64,000 nt of DNA from an uncultured Kineothrix sp. (GTDB taxonomy: Bacteria; Bacillota; Clostridia; Lachnospirales; Lachnospiraceae). The notes under the pieces are model-generated. The model ran no database searches and was not told the origin of the DNA. It saw only the letters and a program-made list of their open reading frames with translations. Of this stretch, positions 9,079 to 17,453 are shown one piece after another. Within the stretch, counting starts at the first letter, position 1, and every line of letters starts with the position of its first letter. Where the stretch lies: the NCBI GenBank assembly GCA_910588855.1, contig CAJUSR010000018.1, positions 15,907 to 79,906 on the forward strand, given 5' to 3'. A program made the translations under genes and the position numbers.

Positions 9079-9959
9079 TATGCTTCCACCTCCTTAGACC
9101 TTAAGAAACGGTTCATCGCAAAAGTAATCGCCACTACCCCTACGGAAAGTATCATGGAACTCGCGCTGGATTTCCCCAAAAGCCCCAGGCCGAACGCCCG
9201 ATAGGCATACGTACTAAGCACTTGCGTATCAAACCCGGGTCCGCCGCCTGTCAAAGCATACACGAGGTCAAACACCTTCAGCCCGCCTGTGATATTCAAC
9301 GTAGTCACTACGGTAAAGGAAGGCGCCAGCATAGGCAGCGTAATCTTTACAAACCGTTCCCATGCGCTTGCACCATCCATCTGCGCGCTCTCGTAAAGCT
9401 CCGCCGGTATAGACTGCAGCCCGGAAATAAAAAGGAACATATTAAACCCTGCCCACATCCAGACTTCGATAAAAATAATCCAGAACATGGCAGTTCCGTA
9501 TTTGCCCAACCAATCGCATGCCATTGCTTCCATCCCAACTGCCCTGAGCGCATTGTTTAAAAGCCCGTCCATTTTCAATATCCCGGTAAACAAAAGCCCG
9601 ATAATCATACAGCTTAACACACATGGCAGATAAAAAAGTGTACGGAAAAACCCGTTTCCCTTGAATTTCTGCACTACCAGCAGCGCCAAAGCCAGCCCCA
9701 CCGCCAGTTTGAGTACCGTGGTCATCACGGCAAAGATTGCCGTATTCCCTGCCGAACGGAGGAACACATCGTCACCGAACAAATTGATAAAATTGCGCAG
9801 ACCGGCAAATTTCGGCTCATTCATCCTGTCCATGTTCCAATCGGTAAAGGAAAAAAAGAAAGCGGCGGCAATCGGTACAATATAAAACAACGTATATATC
9901 CCAAGCGCCGGAATGCACATCCAGCCCGGATATATTTTTTCTTTCACTTTATTTTTCAT
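9078..9959 (-). CDS. Carbohydrate ABC transporter permease, MalF family
   Basis: A 293-residue permease: an N-terminal helix (LGIYTLFYIVPIAAAFFFSF), further helices, and the EAA loop ELYESAQMDGASAWERF followed by KITLPMLAP. The C-terminus lies one base over the next gene's start. I prefer ATG 9959, which has GGGGGA at ideal spacing, over a TTG two codons upstream. Together with the MalG-type permease and the binding lipoprotein this makes a CUT1-type importer for oligosaccharides. Confidence 0.92.
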   Translation of the reverse strand: MKNKVKEKIYPGWMCIPALGIYTLFYIVPIAAAFFFSFTDWNMDRMNEPKFAGLRNFINLFGDDVFLRSAGNTAIFAVMTTVLKLAVGLALALLVVQKFKGNGFFRTLFYLPCVLSCMIIGLLFTGILKMDGLLNNALRAVGMEAMACDWLGKYGTAMFWIIFIEVWMWAGFNMFLFISGLQSIPAELYESAQMDGASAWERFVKITLPMLAPSFTVVTTLNITGGLKVFDLVYALTGGGPGFDTQVLSTYAYRAFGLGLLGKSSASSMILSVGVVAITFAMNRFLRSKEVEA

Positions 9960-10007
9960 TAGCAATCCCCCAACAATATCTATTTTTCAAGCCTTTTTAC
10001 AAAACAA

Positions 10008-10032
10008 CGGATGTCCCCTTTTGGTACATCCG
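10008..10032 (-). terminator. Hairpin between binding-protein and permease genes
   Basis: CGGATGT and ACATCCG pair across a short loop, and on the minus strand the stem is followed by TTGTTTTGT. It lies between the highly expressed binding-protein gene and the permeases, where partial termination or mRNA 3'-end protection commonly sets their ratio. Function is inferred from position and shape. Confidence 0.5.
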
Positions 10033-10097
10033 CTGCAGAAAGTGCCAGATTATGGCAGAATCCATTTGCTATTTGAAATCCGGGCACCCAACTTTAT

Positions 10098-11492
10098 TTA
10101 GTTAAATGCTTCCACGCCCTGGTCTTTCATATATTGTTCAAAGTCTTTCTGGAACTTTTCCAATACTGCCGCCCCGTCCATATTCCCTTTGGCCGGCGCA
10201 TCCACATAGTACACATACAAACTGCTTTCGCACAATGCGTTCAAATCCATCACATAATAGTTCCATTCCGGGATTACTTTTCCGGCTTTAATAAACTTAT
10301 CGTTAATATCGTTTAAGTAAGACGGGATTTCCCCTCCGTTTACATCCGCAAATGCGGGGAAGCCCGGACGGTCCGCAAAATAGAGATCCGCATACTCCGG
10401 CGTAGACCAAAGGTCAAACACTTTCTTTACGGTATCCAGATTTGCAGAATCCTTATAAGCCACAAAGCCAGGGGAAGACATATTTTCCGTCGCCACATCC
10501 ACGCCATCCTTCATGGACATCGCAAACATCCCTACTTTTGCATCCGGGTTTGCTTCCAGGACGCTTGCCGCAAAGAAGTCCCCGTTAAAGTGCATAGCTG
10601 CCGAACCGTCTGCAACTGCCGCAATGGCATCGTCATAAGTAGCGGATGCAAAGTTGTCGTTGATATATCCTTTTGCATACAAATCCAGATACTGGTCAAT
10701 GACCTCTGCCAATTCCGGCATATCCGTCCATTTTGCTTCGTTGTTCATCAATTTGTCCGCAAATTCCTGGGCACCGTCCGCACCAAGGATTTTTGCAAAA
10801 TTATCCGTCATAAGAATCTGTGGCACCCAACTGTCCTTCGGTACATAAATAGGGGTAATCCCTGCCGCTTTTAATGTCTCACAAGCCTCCAGCAGCTCCG
10901 CCCATGTGGTAGGAACAGCCGTTACACCTGCTTTTTCAAATGCTTCCATATTATAGATAAATCCATGAGTCCCGGGTACGCTCAGGAAAGGGAAGCCATA
11001 GATTTTCCCGTCCGCCTTGCAAGTTACGTTGTCCGGTATCTGCAGCCGCCCTACCCAAGCTTCGTTGCTCATATCGGCAAAGTTTTTCGCCGGGTCTACG
11101 ATATCGTAAATAGCGGGGATATTATAATCGATAATATCAGGTGCTTCCCCGGAGTTCAGTTTCATTTTCAACATATTCAAAGATTCCGCATCCGGAACTA
11201 CCTGTACGTCGATAATAATATTCTCTTCTTCCTTCAGCTTGTCTATCATCGCCTGTAAACCGTCATAATATCTAGACTGCTGTATCATTGCACTGATAGT
11301 TACCGCCTCGCCGGTATCCGCTGTCGCTTCCTGCCCGTCTTCTGCAACTTCTTCTGCAGCTTTTTCTTCCGTTTGCGCATTGGAAGCTGCCTGTTCTGCC
11401 GGAGCCACATTTTTTTCATTGCCATTTCCGCATCCTGCAAAAATGCCCAAACTCATAACGCCGATTAATGCCAACGCCACTAATTTTTTCAT
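10098..11492 (-). CDS. Sugar ABC transporter substrate-binding lipoprotein
   Basis: The 464-residue precursor has a lipoprotein signal: positively charged start, hydrophobic core and lipobox IFAGC with Cys21 as the lipidated residue. A low-complexity Ala/Glu-rich linker (about 25-65) follows, then a two-lobed extracellular solute-binding domain (SBP family 1, with GKIYGFPFLSVPGTHGFIYN as a characteristic early segment). It is the first gene of the operon, is preceded by a plausible promoter and GGAGGGAATGGG, and is separated from the permeases by a hairpin. It delivers the sugar to the MalF/MalG pair. The specific ligand is not readable; the operon's GH20 gene suggests GlcNAc-containing oligosaccharides. 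Confidence 0.92.
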   Translation of the reverse strand: MKKLVALALIGVMSLGIFAGCGNGNEKNVAPAEQAASNAQTEEKAAEEVAEDGQEATADTGEAVTISAMIQQSRYYDGLQAMIDKLKEEENIIIDVQVVPDAESLNMLKMKLNSGEAPDIIDYNIPAIYDIVDPAKNFADMSNEAWVGRLQIPDNVTCKADGKIYGFPFLSVPGTHGFIYNMEAFEKAGVTAVPTTWAELLEACETLKAAGITPIYVPKDSWVPQILMTDNFAKILGADGAQEFADKLMNNEAKWTDMPELAEVIDQYLDLYAKGYINDNFASATYDDAIAAVADGSAAMHFNGDFFAASVLEANPDAKVGMFAMSMKDGVDVATENMSSPGFVAYKDSANLDTVKKVFDLWSTPEYADLYFADRPGFPAFADVNGGEIPSYLNDINDKFIKAGKVIPEWNYYVMDLNALCESSLYVYYVDAPAKGNMDGAAVLEKFQKDFEQYMKDQGVEAFN

Positions 11493-11570
11493 CCCATTCC
11501 CTCCATTATCATTTTTGTACTGTGAAATTAATTAATTTTTCGCGAATAAAGAAATATTTCTTATGCACTT

Positions 11571-11599
11571 ATTATAGTTTGGACACATGGTCCCGTAAA
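11571..11599 (-). promoter_or_regulatory. Promoter of the GH20/ABC operon
   Basis: On the minus strand a consensus -10 TATAAT (11571-11576) is preceded at 17 bases by a weak -35 TTTACG (11594-11599). The spacer contains the interrupted palindrome GGACCATGTGTCC, which could be a regulator site. A weak -35 with a strong -10 fits an activator-dependent promoter, as expected for an AraC-type response regulator. Confidence 0.5.
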
Positions 11600-11659
11600 T
11601 GTACAAAAATAAAATGAAAGATGGAAAAAAGCAAAACGATTCGTGCAGGATATATGAAA

Positions 11660-13615
11660 TCACATCCGGTTTAGCTCCTCAAATTTATCTTTCAGTTCAT
11701 CGGAAACCTCGCCAATCATCGTTGCCGATGCCGCAATCTCCTGTGTACTTGCCGCCAGATTGCTGATACGCTCGTTTACCTCGTCCACGATTTCCATCAG
11801 ATGGTTGGATTCCTCCGCCAGCCTATCCATAGCGTCTACGATTTCCTTTTTATTTTTATTGCTGTCCAATGCCGTATCCTTGCTGGATTCGCTTAAGCTT
11901 TTTATCTCTTGTGCAACAACGGCAAACCCCTTCCCTGCTGCACCTGCCCTCGCCGCCTCAATGGACGCATTTAAAGAAAGCAAATTCGTCTGGCTTGCCA
12001 CTTCCGTGATGCTGTTGTTGTTTTCTTCCAACTGCATCAGCAGCCCATTGATGATTTCAAAGGATTCCTTCATGCTGCCGCAAAAATCCACTACCGTCAC
12101 CATTGCTGCGCTGATATTGCTGCTTTCTTCCGCATTGGAATTGTTGCCGCTGACCATCTCCGTAATGGATGCATTCAATACCTCAAAACTTTCATTTGCC
12201 TCCCTTACCATAGTACCGATGACTTCATTTTTATTCTGGATTTCAATATTCTTTTCTTCTATCTGTCTGGAAACTTCCTGTACTTCTTCCTTTTCCCTCT
12301 CCACTCTGCCTTTTATGTAATGGATACAGTTTTGCTTATTGTTGCAGCCATTATAAATGGCAGCCGCCATATCCTTGCATGTTTTGTATCCGCATGCGCT
12401 GCAATCTATTTCCCTTTCCGCCTCCGAATTTTTATTCATGGTGGCAAATATTTCATTTAACCTGGCCTGATTCGGATATTCAATGCTGTTGCCCTTGGAC
12501 TTATCCGTGTATTTCCGCATAAAATCATTGATATCCAACGAGCGGAACTGGCGGTTTAGGTTGATCAGGCGGCGCTTCGGGCTTAACTTCGCCCCCCATG
12601 CGCTCTTACCGCCCCGTTTCTTGCTCGCTTCTTTAATCCGCTGTATTTCGTAAAGGATATCTTCCGTCTTCCCTTTTTCTTCTTCAATCCCTGTACCATA
12701 AATGCATCCCTTTGCACAGTTCAGGGCATCCACCATAAACGGCAGTTCTTTCTTTCCAAGCACCCGCTTTTTATAGTTTTCCAAAAACTCATAGGTATGC
12801 CTTTCCCCTTCGATTTGACGTACAAATACGTCTTCCCCGCAGAACCAATATACATTTTCCTTTAGCCCGCCCGGCATCGGATAAATCGAGCCAAGCCCAT
12901 ATTCAATCTCATCGCCTACCGGCTCCCCTTTTATATTGTTTTTCCGCACATAATCCATCAAATGGTCAAAGGTAATGTTATAGGACACATATCCTTTGTT
13001 GTTTTCATCCATAATCTCATCTTTTTTGGCAATGCAGGGACTGATAAATGCAAGCCTGTCAGTAATCTTCTCGTATTTTTTCGCATAAATCGCCGCACAC
13101 ATCAAGGGGCTTTGTACTGGTACAAGGCTAGGGATTAGTTCCGGAACATAATGCTCGATATAACTGACCACCGCCGGGCAAGGCTGGGAAATCCCTCCCG
13201 TAAAATGATGTTCGCTGATATATTTCACATATCCCCACGTGGTAATGTCCGCCCCGAAACTGACGCTGATAATACGGTTTACCCCCATTTTCTTTAAACC
13301 GCCCAAAATCCTTTTGTACTCCCCGGGATAATTCGCCGCAAATGCCGGAGCTAACAAAAGGGATATCTTCACCCCTTTTTTCAAATCCTCAAAAAAACTT
13401 TCCGTATCGTCCACAAACTCCCTTGCATCATGTTCGCAGGCATCAAAACAAGCGCCGCAGGCGATGCATCTTTCCCCATCCACCTGAATAATCTGTTTCC
13501 CGTCTTCTTCCATCGCTTTATTGGCCGTAATGACGGGGCAGACAGAAATGCACTTGTTGCACCCGATACATTTTTCATTGGTAAATACCAGTCCTCCCTG
13601 CTTTTCCATTCCCAT
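11660..13615 (-). CDS. Soluble [FeFe]-hydrogenase-like sensor fused to chemoreceptor signalling domain
   Basis: The 651-residue protein has no membrane segment. In order: two ferredoxin-type [4Fe-4S] motifs (CIGCNKCISVCP and CIACGACFDACEHD, about residues 16-60); an [FeFe]-hydrogenase large-subunit-like region (about 75-345); a further Fe-S motif DCSACGYKTCKDMA with a distal Cys (about 405-440); a coiled coil; and a methyl-accepting signalling hairpin (QTNLLSLNASIEAARAG, about 535-590). The four cysteines that hold the hydrogenase 4Fe subcluster appear kept (QPCPA, SPCIAKKDE, NCAKGC), but the proton-transfer Cys before the first is Pro. That pattern suits a hydrogen or redox sensor rather than a working hydrogenase. 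ATG 13615 follows GGAGGGTG; a GTG at 13630 is less likely. Confidence 0.85.
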   Translation of the reverse strand: MGMEKQGGLVFTNEKCIGCNKCISVCPVITANKAMEEDGKQIIQVDGERCIACGACFDACEHDAREFVDDTESFFEDLKKGVKISLLLAPAFAANYPGEYKRILGGLKKMGVNRIISVSFGADITTWGYVKYISEHHFTGGISQPCPAVVSYIEHYVPELIPSLVPVQSPLMCAAIYAKKYEKITDRLAFISPCIAKKDEIMDENNKGYVSYNITFDHLMDYVRKNNIKGEPVGDEIEYGLGSIYPMPGGLKENVYWFCGEDVFVRQIEGERHTYEFLENYKKRVLGKKELPFMVDALNCAKGCIYGTGIEEEKGKTEDILYEIQRIKEASKKRGGKSAWGAKLSPKRRLINLNRQFRSLDINDFMRKYTDKSKGNSIEYPNQARLNEIFATMNKNSEAEREIDCSACGYKTCKDMAAAIYNGCNNKQNCIHYIKGRVEREKEEVQEVSRQIEEKNIEIQNKNEVIGTMVREANESFEVLNASITEMVSGNNSNAEESSNISAAMVTVVDFCGSMKESFEIINGLLMQLEENNNSITEVASQTNLLSLNASIEAARAGAAGKGFAVVAQEIKSLSESSKDTALDSNKNKKEIVDAMDRLAEESNHLMEIVDEVNERISNLAASTQEIAASATMIGEVSDELKDKFEELNRM

Positions 13616-13648
13616 AATTTCACCCTCCACTATTTTCCTGAACAGCGA

Positions 13649-13780
13649 TTTATTCCCGCGAGCAACGAGCCAAGTGGCTGCTTACAGACATTTGGCGACT
13701 GCCGCGAGGGTCAAATACCCCGCTGCTTGGCAGCGCTGCAAGTTTGATACCCCATTGCTTGCAGCGGGGTCTTTGATTTT
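13649..13780 (-). repeat. Repeat family A, copy 1 (long variant)
   Basis: Read on the minus strand this matches copies at 46366 and 63154: ATCAAAGACCCCGCTGCAAG, a block ending GCAGCGGGGTATTTGACC, then CTCGCGGCAGTC and finally GCTCGCGGGAATAAA. It contains about 30 extra bases around GCCACTTGGC. The inner arms (CCCCGCTGC / GCAGCGGGG) form hairpins. It ends about 35 bases before the hydrogenase-like gene's start, so it lies in that gene's leader. Confidence 0.75.
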
Positions 13781-13913
13781 TATCTCAAGCGTGCTATTAT
13801 TATAGCAATTTTTCATATCATTTGTCACCATTTTCCGCAAAAAAACATCGGTTCTATATGGATTTTTATAGTTTATGGGATTGCCGGCCCCTGCTGCTGA
13901 TTTTCCTATAAAA

Positions 13914-14150
13914 ATCCGGATGTCAAAAGGCCTGCCCGGCAGAGCCGCTTGGCATATGGCACAAAAGAATATTGTGCAAGTGATTTTTGTACGATGGAGA
14001 GGAGACTCAAAAATCGTGGAAGCCAATGCTGAACATGATTTTCGTCTTAAGAGGCTCATCGGAATGCTTCGTACAACAAAACGCGCACAATATTCTTTTG
14101 TGCCATATGCCAAGCGGCTCTGCCGGACAGACCTTTTGACACCCGAAACC
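13914..14150. mobile_element. Palindromic element of family B, long form (MITE-like), copy 1
   Basis: About 237 bases with long imperfect inverted arms: the left end GTCAAAAGGCCTGCCCGGC reads almost identically, as reverse complement, at the right end (CCGGACAGACCTTTTGACAC). The arms continue inward through GCCGCTTGGCATATGGCAC and AAAAGAATATTGTGC. The centre is shared with the copy at 60104. There is no transposase; reading frames through it are a by-product of the repeat. It lies between the hydrogenase-like gene and the CPBP gene cluster. Confidence 0.8.
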
Positions 14151-14186
14151 TATTAAAATCGAGTAGGGAAGCCCTTCTGGCAAAGG

Positions 14187-14243
14187 ATTCTCCGTCTGCG
14201 GCGGGTCGCGGTAACGATATGTTTCCTTTCTGCCGCAGAGAAT
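14187..14243 (-). terminator. Hairpin after the CPBP gene
   Basis: ATTCTC plus CTGCGGC on one side pair with GCCGCAG plus GAGAAT on the other, a long interrupted stem just beyond the end of the thiT-SDR-HAD-CPBP gene run. There is no clear T tract after it, so it may protect the mRNA end rather than terminate. Confidence 0.4.
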
Positions 14244-14264
14244 ATATTTTAAGAAACCAAAAAA

Positions 14265-15116
14265 TTACTTTTTACTCCCCGCTTTCCATAATGCCAGCAG
14301 GCAAAAAACTGAAACCGCCATGAAAATACCGCAGTTTAGCGGTGTGACGATGTTCCCTTTCACAACTTTGTCATAACCGGCAATAAATACTGCGGTATTG
14401 GCACAGGCATGGAACCATACAGGTGCAAAAAAACTGCCAAACCATTCATAAGAATAAGTAATTGCAATGCCAAGGACAGCCCCGTATATACCTTGTACAA
14501 GATTTCCATGATAAATGCCAAACATTACACCGCAGACGATAACGGACAATGCTTTCCCGAAATATCTCCGCATCCGGTTGTAAATAAGCCCCCGGAACAC
14601 AACTTCTTCCGCCAGCGGGGAAACCAGCCCATAAATCAGGATTCCTATGCCCAATGCCACCCCATACTGCCTGTCTGCCACTTCCTGGTATCTCTCTGAA
14701 ATCCGGGTGAGCCCGGCAAGCGCCATCAACAGGTTAACGCCAAGGGCAAAAGAAACGGCAAAAATGCTTAAAAGTACATATTTTAACGTTTTCAGGGCAG
14801 TTTCCTCCCCGGTTTCCGTCTCTGTTCCTCCCAAAACCTTAGCCCATTTCAATTCCATCCGCGCCATAGGCCATACCGCCGCCATACCTATGGCCAGCGA
14901 CAATGCATTCAGCAGCCCGCTCACCGTGGATGCATTCTTTGTCATAAATTCCCCATAACCGTTTCCGAATGCCCCCATACTGAAATTAACCAAAAATGCC
15001 AATAAGATTTGCGCCAGGTCATGGACGACAAAGTAAATCAGAAAAGGCAGCAGAATATTCACCGTCTTGCGGAAAGAACTCTCTTGTGTTGTTTTTATTC
15101 TTCCATTGTCTTTCAT
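14265..15116 (-). CDS. CPBP family intramembrane glutamic endopeptidase (CAAX/Abi type)
   Basis: A 283-residue polytopic membrane protein. The conserved motifs of the CPBP family are present near the C-terminal half: AEEVVFRG (EExxxR, with the catalytic Glu pair), FGIYHGN (FxxxH) and a later WFHACAN histidine. Family members include Rce1-like CAAX proteases and bacteriocin-immunity or bacterial Abi proteins. The ATG overlaps the stop of the HAD gene by four bases (ATGA), so the two are co-translated. Its substrate is unknown; nothing nearby looks like a prenylated peptide or bacteriocin gene. Confidence 0.88.
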   Translation of the reverse strand: MKDNGRIKTTQESSFRKTVNILLPFLIYFVVHDLAQILLAFLVNFSMGAFGNGYGEFMTKNASTVSGLLNALSLAIGMAAVWPMARMELKWAKVLGGTETETGEETALKTLKYVLLSIFAVSFALGVNLLMALAGLTRISERYQEVADRQYGVALGIGILIYGLVSPLAEEVVFRGLIYNRMRRYFGKALSVIVCGVMFGIYHGNLVQGIYGAVLGIAITYSYEWFGSFFAPVWFHACANTAVFIAGYDKVVKGNIVTPLNCGIFMAVSVFCLLALWKAGSKK

Positions 15117-15808
15117 CGCATCAAAAGCCTCCCCAATTCCTCTACCGTCTGTACCACATAATCCGCACCGGCAGCTTCCAGTTCCCCCTCTTCCGCATAG
15201 CCGAAAGCCACCCCTACCGTCACCAGCCCATGCGCCTTTCCTCCCGCAATGTCGAACTTCCTATCGCCAATCATCACCGCTGCCAAGTTGCCGCTCCCTA
15301 ATCCATGCTCCTCTTCTGTGCCTTCCCCCTTCACGGCTTCCACCCCAAGCTGCCGCAAAGCTTCCTCCACCACTTCTTCTTTCTTATCCCTTCTGCCGTC
15401 CAGCTCACTTCCTACAATCACCGTAAAATAATCATAAATCCCGAAATGGCGCAATACCTGTTCCACGAATATCTGCGGCTTGCTGGAAGCCACTGCCAAA
15501 ACCTTCCCGCCCGCTTTTAGCCTTGACAGCACTTCCTCAATCCCCGGATAAATGGCATTTTGGTAAATGCCTTTCGGCCTGAACCATTCCCGGTATTTCT
15601 CCACTGCCCTTTTTGCCTTTTCTTCGTCAAACCCGTAAAAATCCATAAAGCTGCTTTGCAGCGGCGGCCCGATAAAAGGTTTCAGCTTCTCCAAATCCGG
15701 CTCTTCAATCCCAAACGCCCGCAGGGCATACTGCACCGACGTCGTAATCCCTTCTTTCGGGTCTGTCAAAGTACCGTCCAAATCAAACAATAAATATTTA
15801 TATTCCAT
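15113..15808 (-). CDS. HAD superfamily phosphatase, phosphoglycolate-phosphatase-like
   Basis: A 231-residue cytosolic enzyme. HAD motif I is FDLDGTLTD near the N-terminus, motif II is AVASSK, and motif IV is VMIGDRKFDIAGG; an alpha-helical cap lies between I and II. The Asp pair of motif I is the nucleophile/acid pair of the family. The start at 15808 is supported by GGAG upstream and by the usual short lead before motif I; a longer frame to 15904 is not. It resembles Gph/PgmB-type phosphatases acting on small phosphate esters; the real substrate is unknown. It follows the reductase gene by about 100 bases and is coupled to CPBP. Confidence 0.85.
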   Translation of the reverse strand: MEYKYLLFDLDGTLTDPKEGITTSVQYALRAFGIEEPDLEKLKPFIGPPLQSSFMDFYGFDEEKAKRAVEKYREWFRPKGIYQNAIYPGIEEVLSRLKAGGKVLAVASSKPQIFVEQVLRHFGIYDYFTVIVGSELDGRRDKKEEVVEEALRQLGVEAVKGEGTEEEHGLGSGNLAAVMIGDRKFDIAGGKAHGLVTVGVAFGYAEEGELEAAGADYVVQTVEELGRLLMR

Positions 15809-15905
15809 ACACGTTCTCCGTAAACTCGCCTTTTTACAACCTGGCTGCGCATTATCCTTTCTGCCGCCCCCTGTTTTGATATTAATAAAAGCGTTCCTTA
15901 CCACA

Positions 15906-16748
15906 TTATGGCATAGTATCCGGTTTTACGAAAACGGATGCAAGCCGCGTTAAAGTATCCGGAAATTCTATGCCTTGCGCCTTCAGTTTCCCCATATCCA
16001 TTCTGATATTCCTGGGGGAATCCGCAAAAGCTTCCATATTTTTCTCTAACCGTTCCACAGGGAGCCCTACATTCCCCAGCAGCCGGTATACCGTTTCATA
16101 AGTATTGTAACTGTTTTCGGAACCGTAATTATAAATCCCGGAAGGAAGCCCAAATACTTTTTCCATATTTTCAACGGCCAGACGGACATCCGTAATCCCG
16201 CGGTAATCATAGACGGGGTATGCCATTTCCCTTCCGCTGGCTACCGTTTCCATCAAAGTAAGCATAAAATTCCCATGCTCCTTTTCCTGCTGCTTTTCCA
16301 TATCATACATCCAACTTAGCCGCAGGGCAACACTATCTTCACAGTACGCGAAGCAACGCTTTTCCGCTTCCAGCTTTTGTCTGCCATATTCATTGGCAGG
16401 AACCAGCTTTTCGCTTTCTTTATGGGCATTTTTTTCGCTGCTCCCAAAGTATACCTGGTCGGAACTGCAATAAATAAGCCTGGCTCCCCATTTCCCGCAT
16501 ACCCTTGCAATATTTTCCGTTCCTTCCACATTTATCTGCCAGGACTTTTCCGGATTCTGCCCGCACCAGCCCACATCCGAAACCGCCGCACAGTGGACAA
16601 CCATTTCCGGTTTTATCCTCTCAAATGCCATCTCTATAGATTTCCGGTCAAGGATATCCATTTCGCCATGCCCCGGGCATATGCCCTGATAAGCCTTCCC
16701 TATCCGGCTTCCGAAGAAACCGCTCCCTCCGGTCACTAAAAGTTTCAT
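15906..16748 (-). CDS. NAD(P)-dependent sugar-nucleotide reductase/epimerase, RmlD-like
   Basis: The 280-residue protein starts with the Rossmann motif VTGGSGFFGSRIG and carries the extended short-chain dehydrogenase active site as Ser-Ser-Asp in YCSSDQVYFG and YGRQK (YxxxK). The overall layout resembles dTDP-4-dehydrorhamnose reductase (RmlD, about 280-300 residues). No other rhamnose genes are nearby, so rhamnose synthesis cannot be claimed; related proteins act on varied sugars. GGGAGG lies at good spacing before the ATG. It follows thiT by 24 bases, presumably on the same TPP-controlled mRNA, although no thiamine role is apparent. Confidence 0.8.
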   Translation of the reverse strand: MKLLVTGGSGFFGSRIGKAYQGICPGHGEMDILDRKSIEMAFERIKPEMVVHCAAVSDVGWCGQNPEKSWQINVEGTENIARVCGKWGARLIYCSSDQVYFGSSEKNAHKESEKLVPANEYGRQKLEAEKRCFAYCEDSVALRLSWMYDMEKQQEKEHGNFMLTLMETVASGREMAYPVYDYRGITDVRLAVENMEKVFGLPSGIYNYGSENSYNTYETVYRLLGNVGLPVERLEKNMEAFADSPRNIRMDMGKLKAQGIEFPDTLTRLASVFVKPDTMP

Positions 16749-16772
16749 TCCAGCCTCCCAACCTTTCTTTCC

Positions 16773-17453
16773 CTATTCCCCTATCGCCATTCCTTTTACC
16801 CTCTCCAGCCCTTTTTTTACCGGGGGAAGAGAAACTATCATTAGCGTCAGCAACGCTTCCAGCCCGATATATGACCCGTTGTATATCAAAGAATATACAG
16901 GCGCCGACATATGATAGCCGGAAGCATAACTTCCGAAAAAAATCATACCCGATAAAAAGGTAAAGAAATACCTCCCCAGTATACCAGCTATATAGCCTTT
17001 TATCAAACCATACTTTTTTTTGGAAAAAATCCCGGAAAACCCAAGGGCGCCAAACCCAAAAATATAATCCGTAAATATCTGGGGGATACTGATAATATAA
17101 GGGTCTACCACTAGCTGCAAAATACCGTAGGCAATTGCCGCCATCATCCCGCCTTTCAAACCGTACCAATAGCCGATAAGGCAGATGAAAAGCATACTGA
17201 ACAACGTAGCGCTTCCGCCCATAGGCAGGTCAACGATTTTTATCATAGATGTCACCATCGCCAAAGCCATCGCCATAGAAGAAAATATAAGCTGCCTTAC
17301 ACCGGATTTTTCCTCTTCCTTCCGTCCTGACACAAAACATGCCGCCAGCAAAATGCCAATCATAATGGCAACCAGCGCGCCATACCCCATTCCTGTCAGT
17401 TCAAAATAGTTTCCGCTTTCTTCATTCAAAACTTCTTTTACAAAAAATGACAT
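16773..17453 (-). CDS. thiT: Energy-coupled thiamine transporter ThiT (ECF S component)
   Basis: A 226-residue integral membrane protein with about six helices. The thiamine-specific S-component pattern is present: a hydrophilic N-terminal tail, IKIVDLPMGGSATLFSMLFI, GLKGGMMAAIAYGILQ, and a late region rich in Trp/Tyr/Asn (SAPVYSLIYNGSYIG). It would bind thiamine outside and deliver it through a shared EcfAAT module encoded elsewhere. The start at 17453 has a perfect AAGGAGG; an in-frame ATG at 17498 lies in the leader. The TPP riboswitch upstream independently supports the thiamine assignment and indicates repression when TPP is plentiful. Confidence 0.93.
   Translation of the reverse strand: MSFFVKEVLNEESGNYFELTGMGYGALVAIMIGILLAACFVSGRKEEEKSGVRQLIFSSMAMALAMVTSMIKIVDLPMGGSATLFSMLFICLIGYWYGLKGGMMAAIAYGILQLVVDPYIISIPQIFTDYIFGFGALGFSGIFSKKKYGLIKGYIAGILGRYFFTFLSGMIFFGSYASGYHMSAPVYSLIYNGSYIGLEALLTLMIVSLPPVKKGLERVKGMAIGE

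Noticed and set aside
11660..13615. A working hydrogen-producing hydrogenase
   Set aside because: The proton-transfer Cys is Pro, no maturation or electron-transfer partner genes adjoin, and a signalling domain is fused.
13682..14113. Reading frames across the long B element (also 60072-60347) with similar translations
   Set aside because: They match only because the DNA repeat is the same; both strands are open, there is no ribosome site, and the palindrome explains the similarity.
14265..15116. Bacteriocin immunity function for the CPBP protein
   Set aside because: No bacteriocin precursor, transporter or modification gene is nearby.
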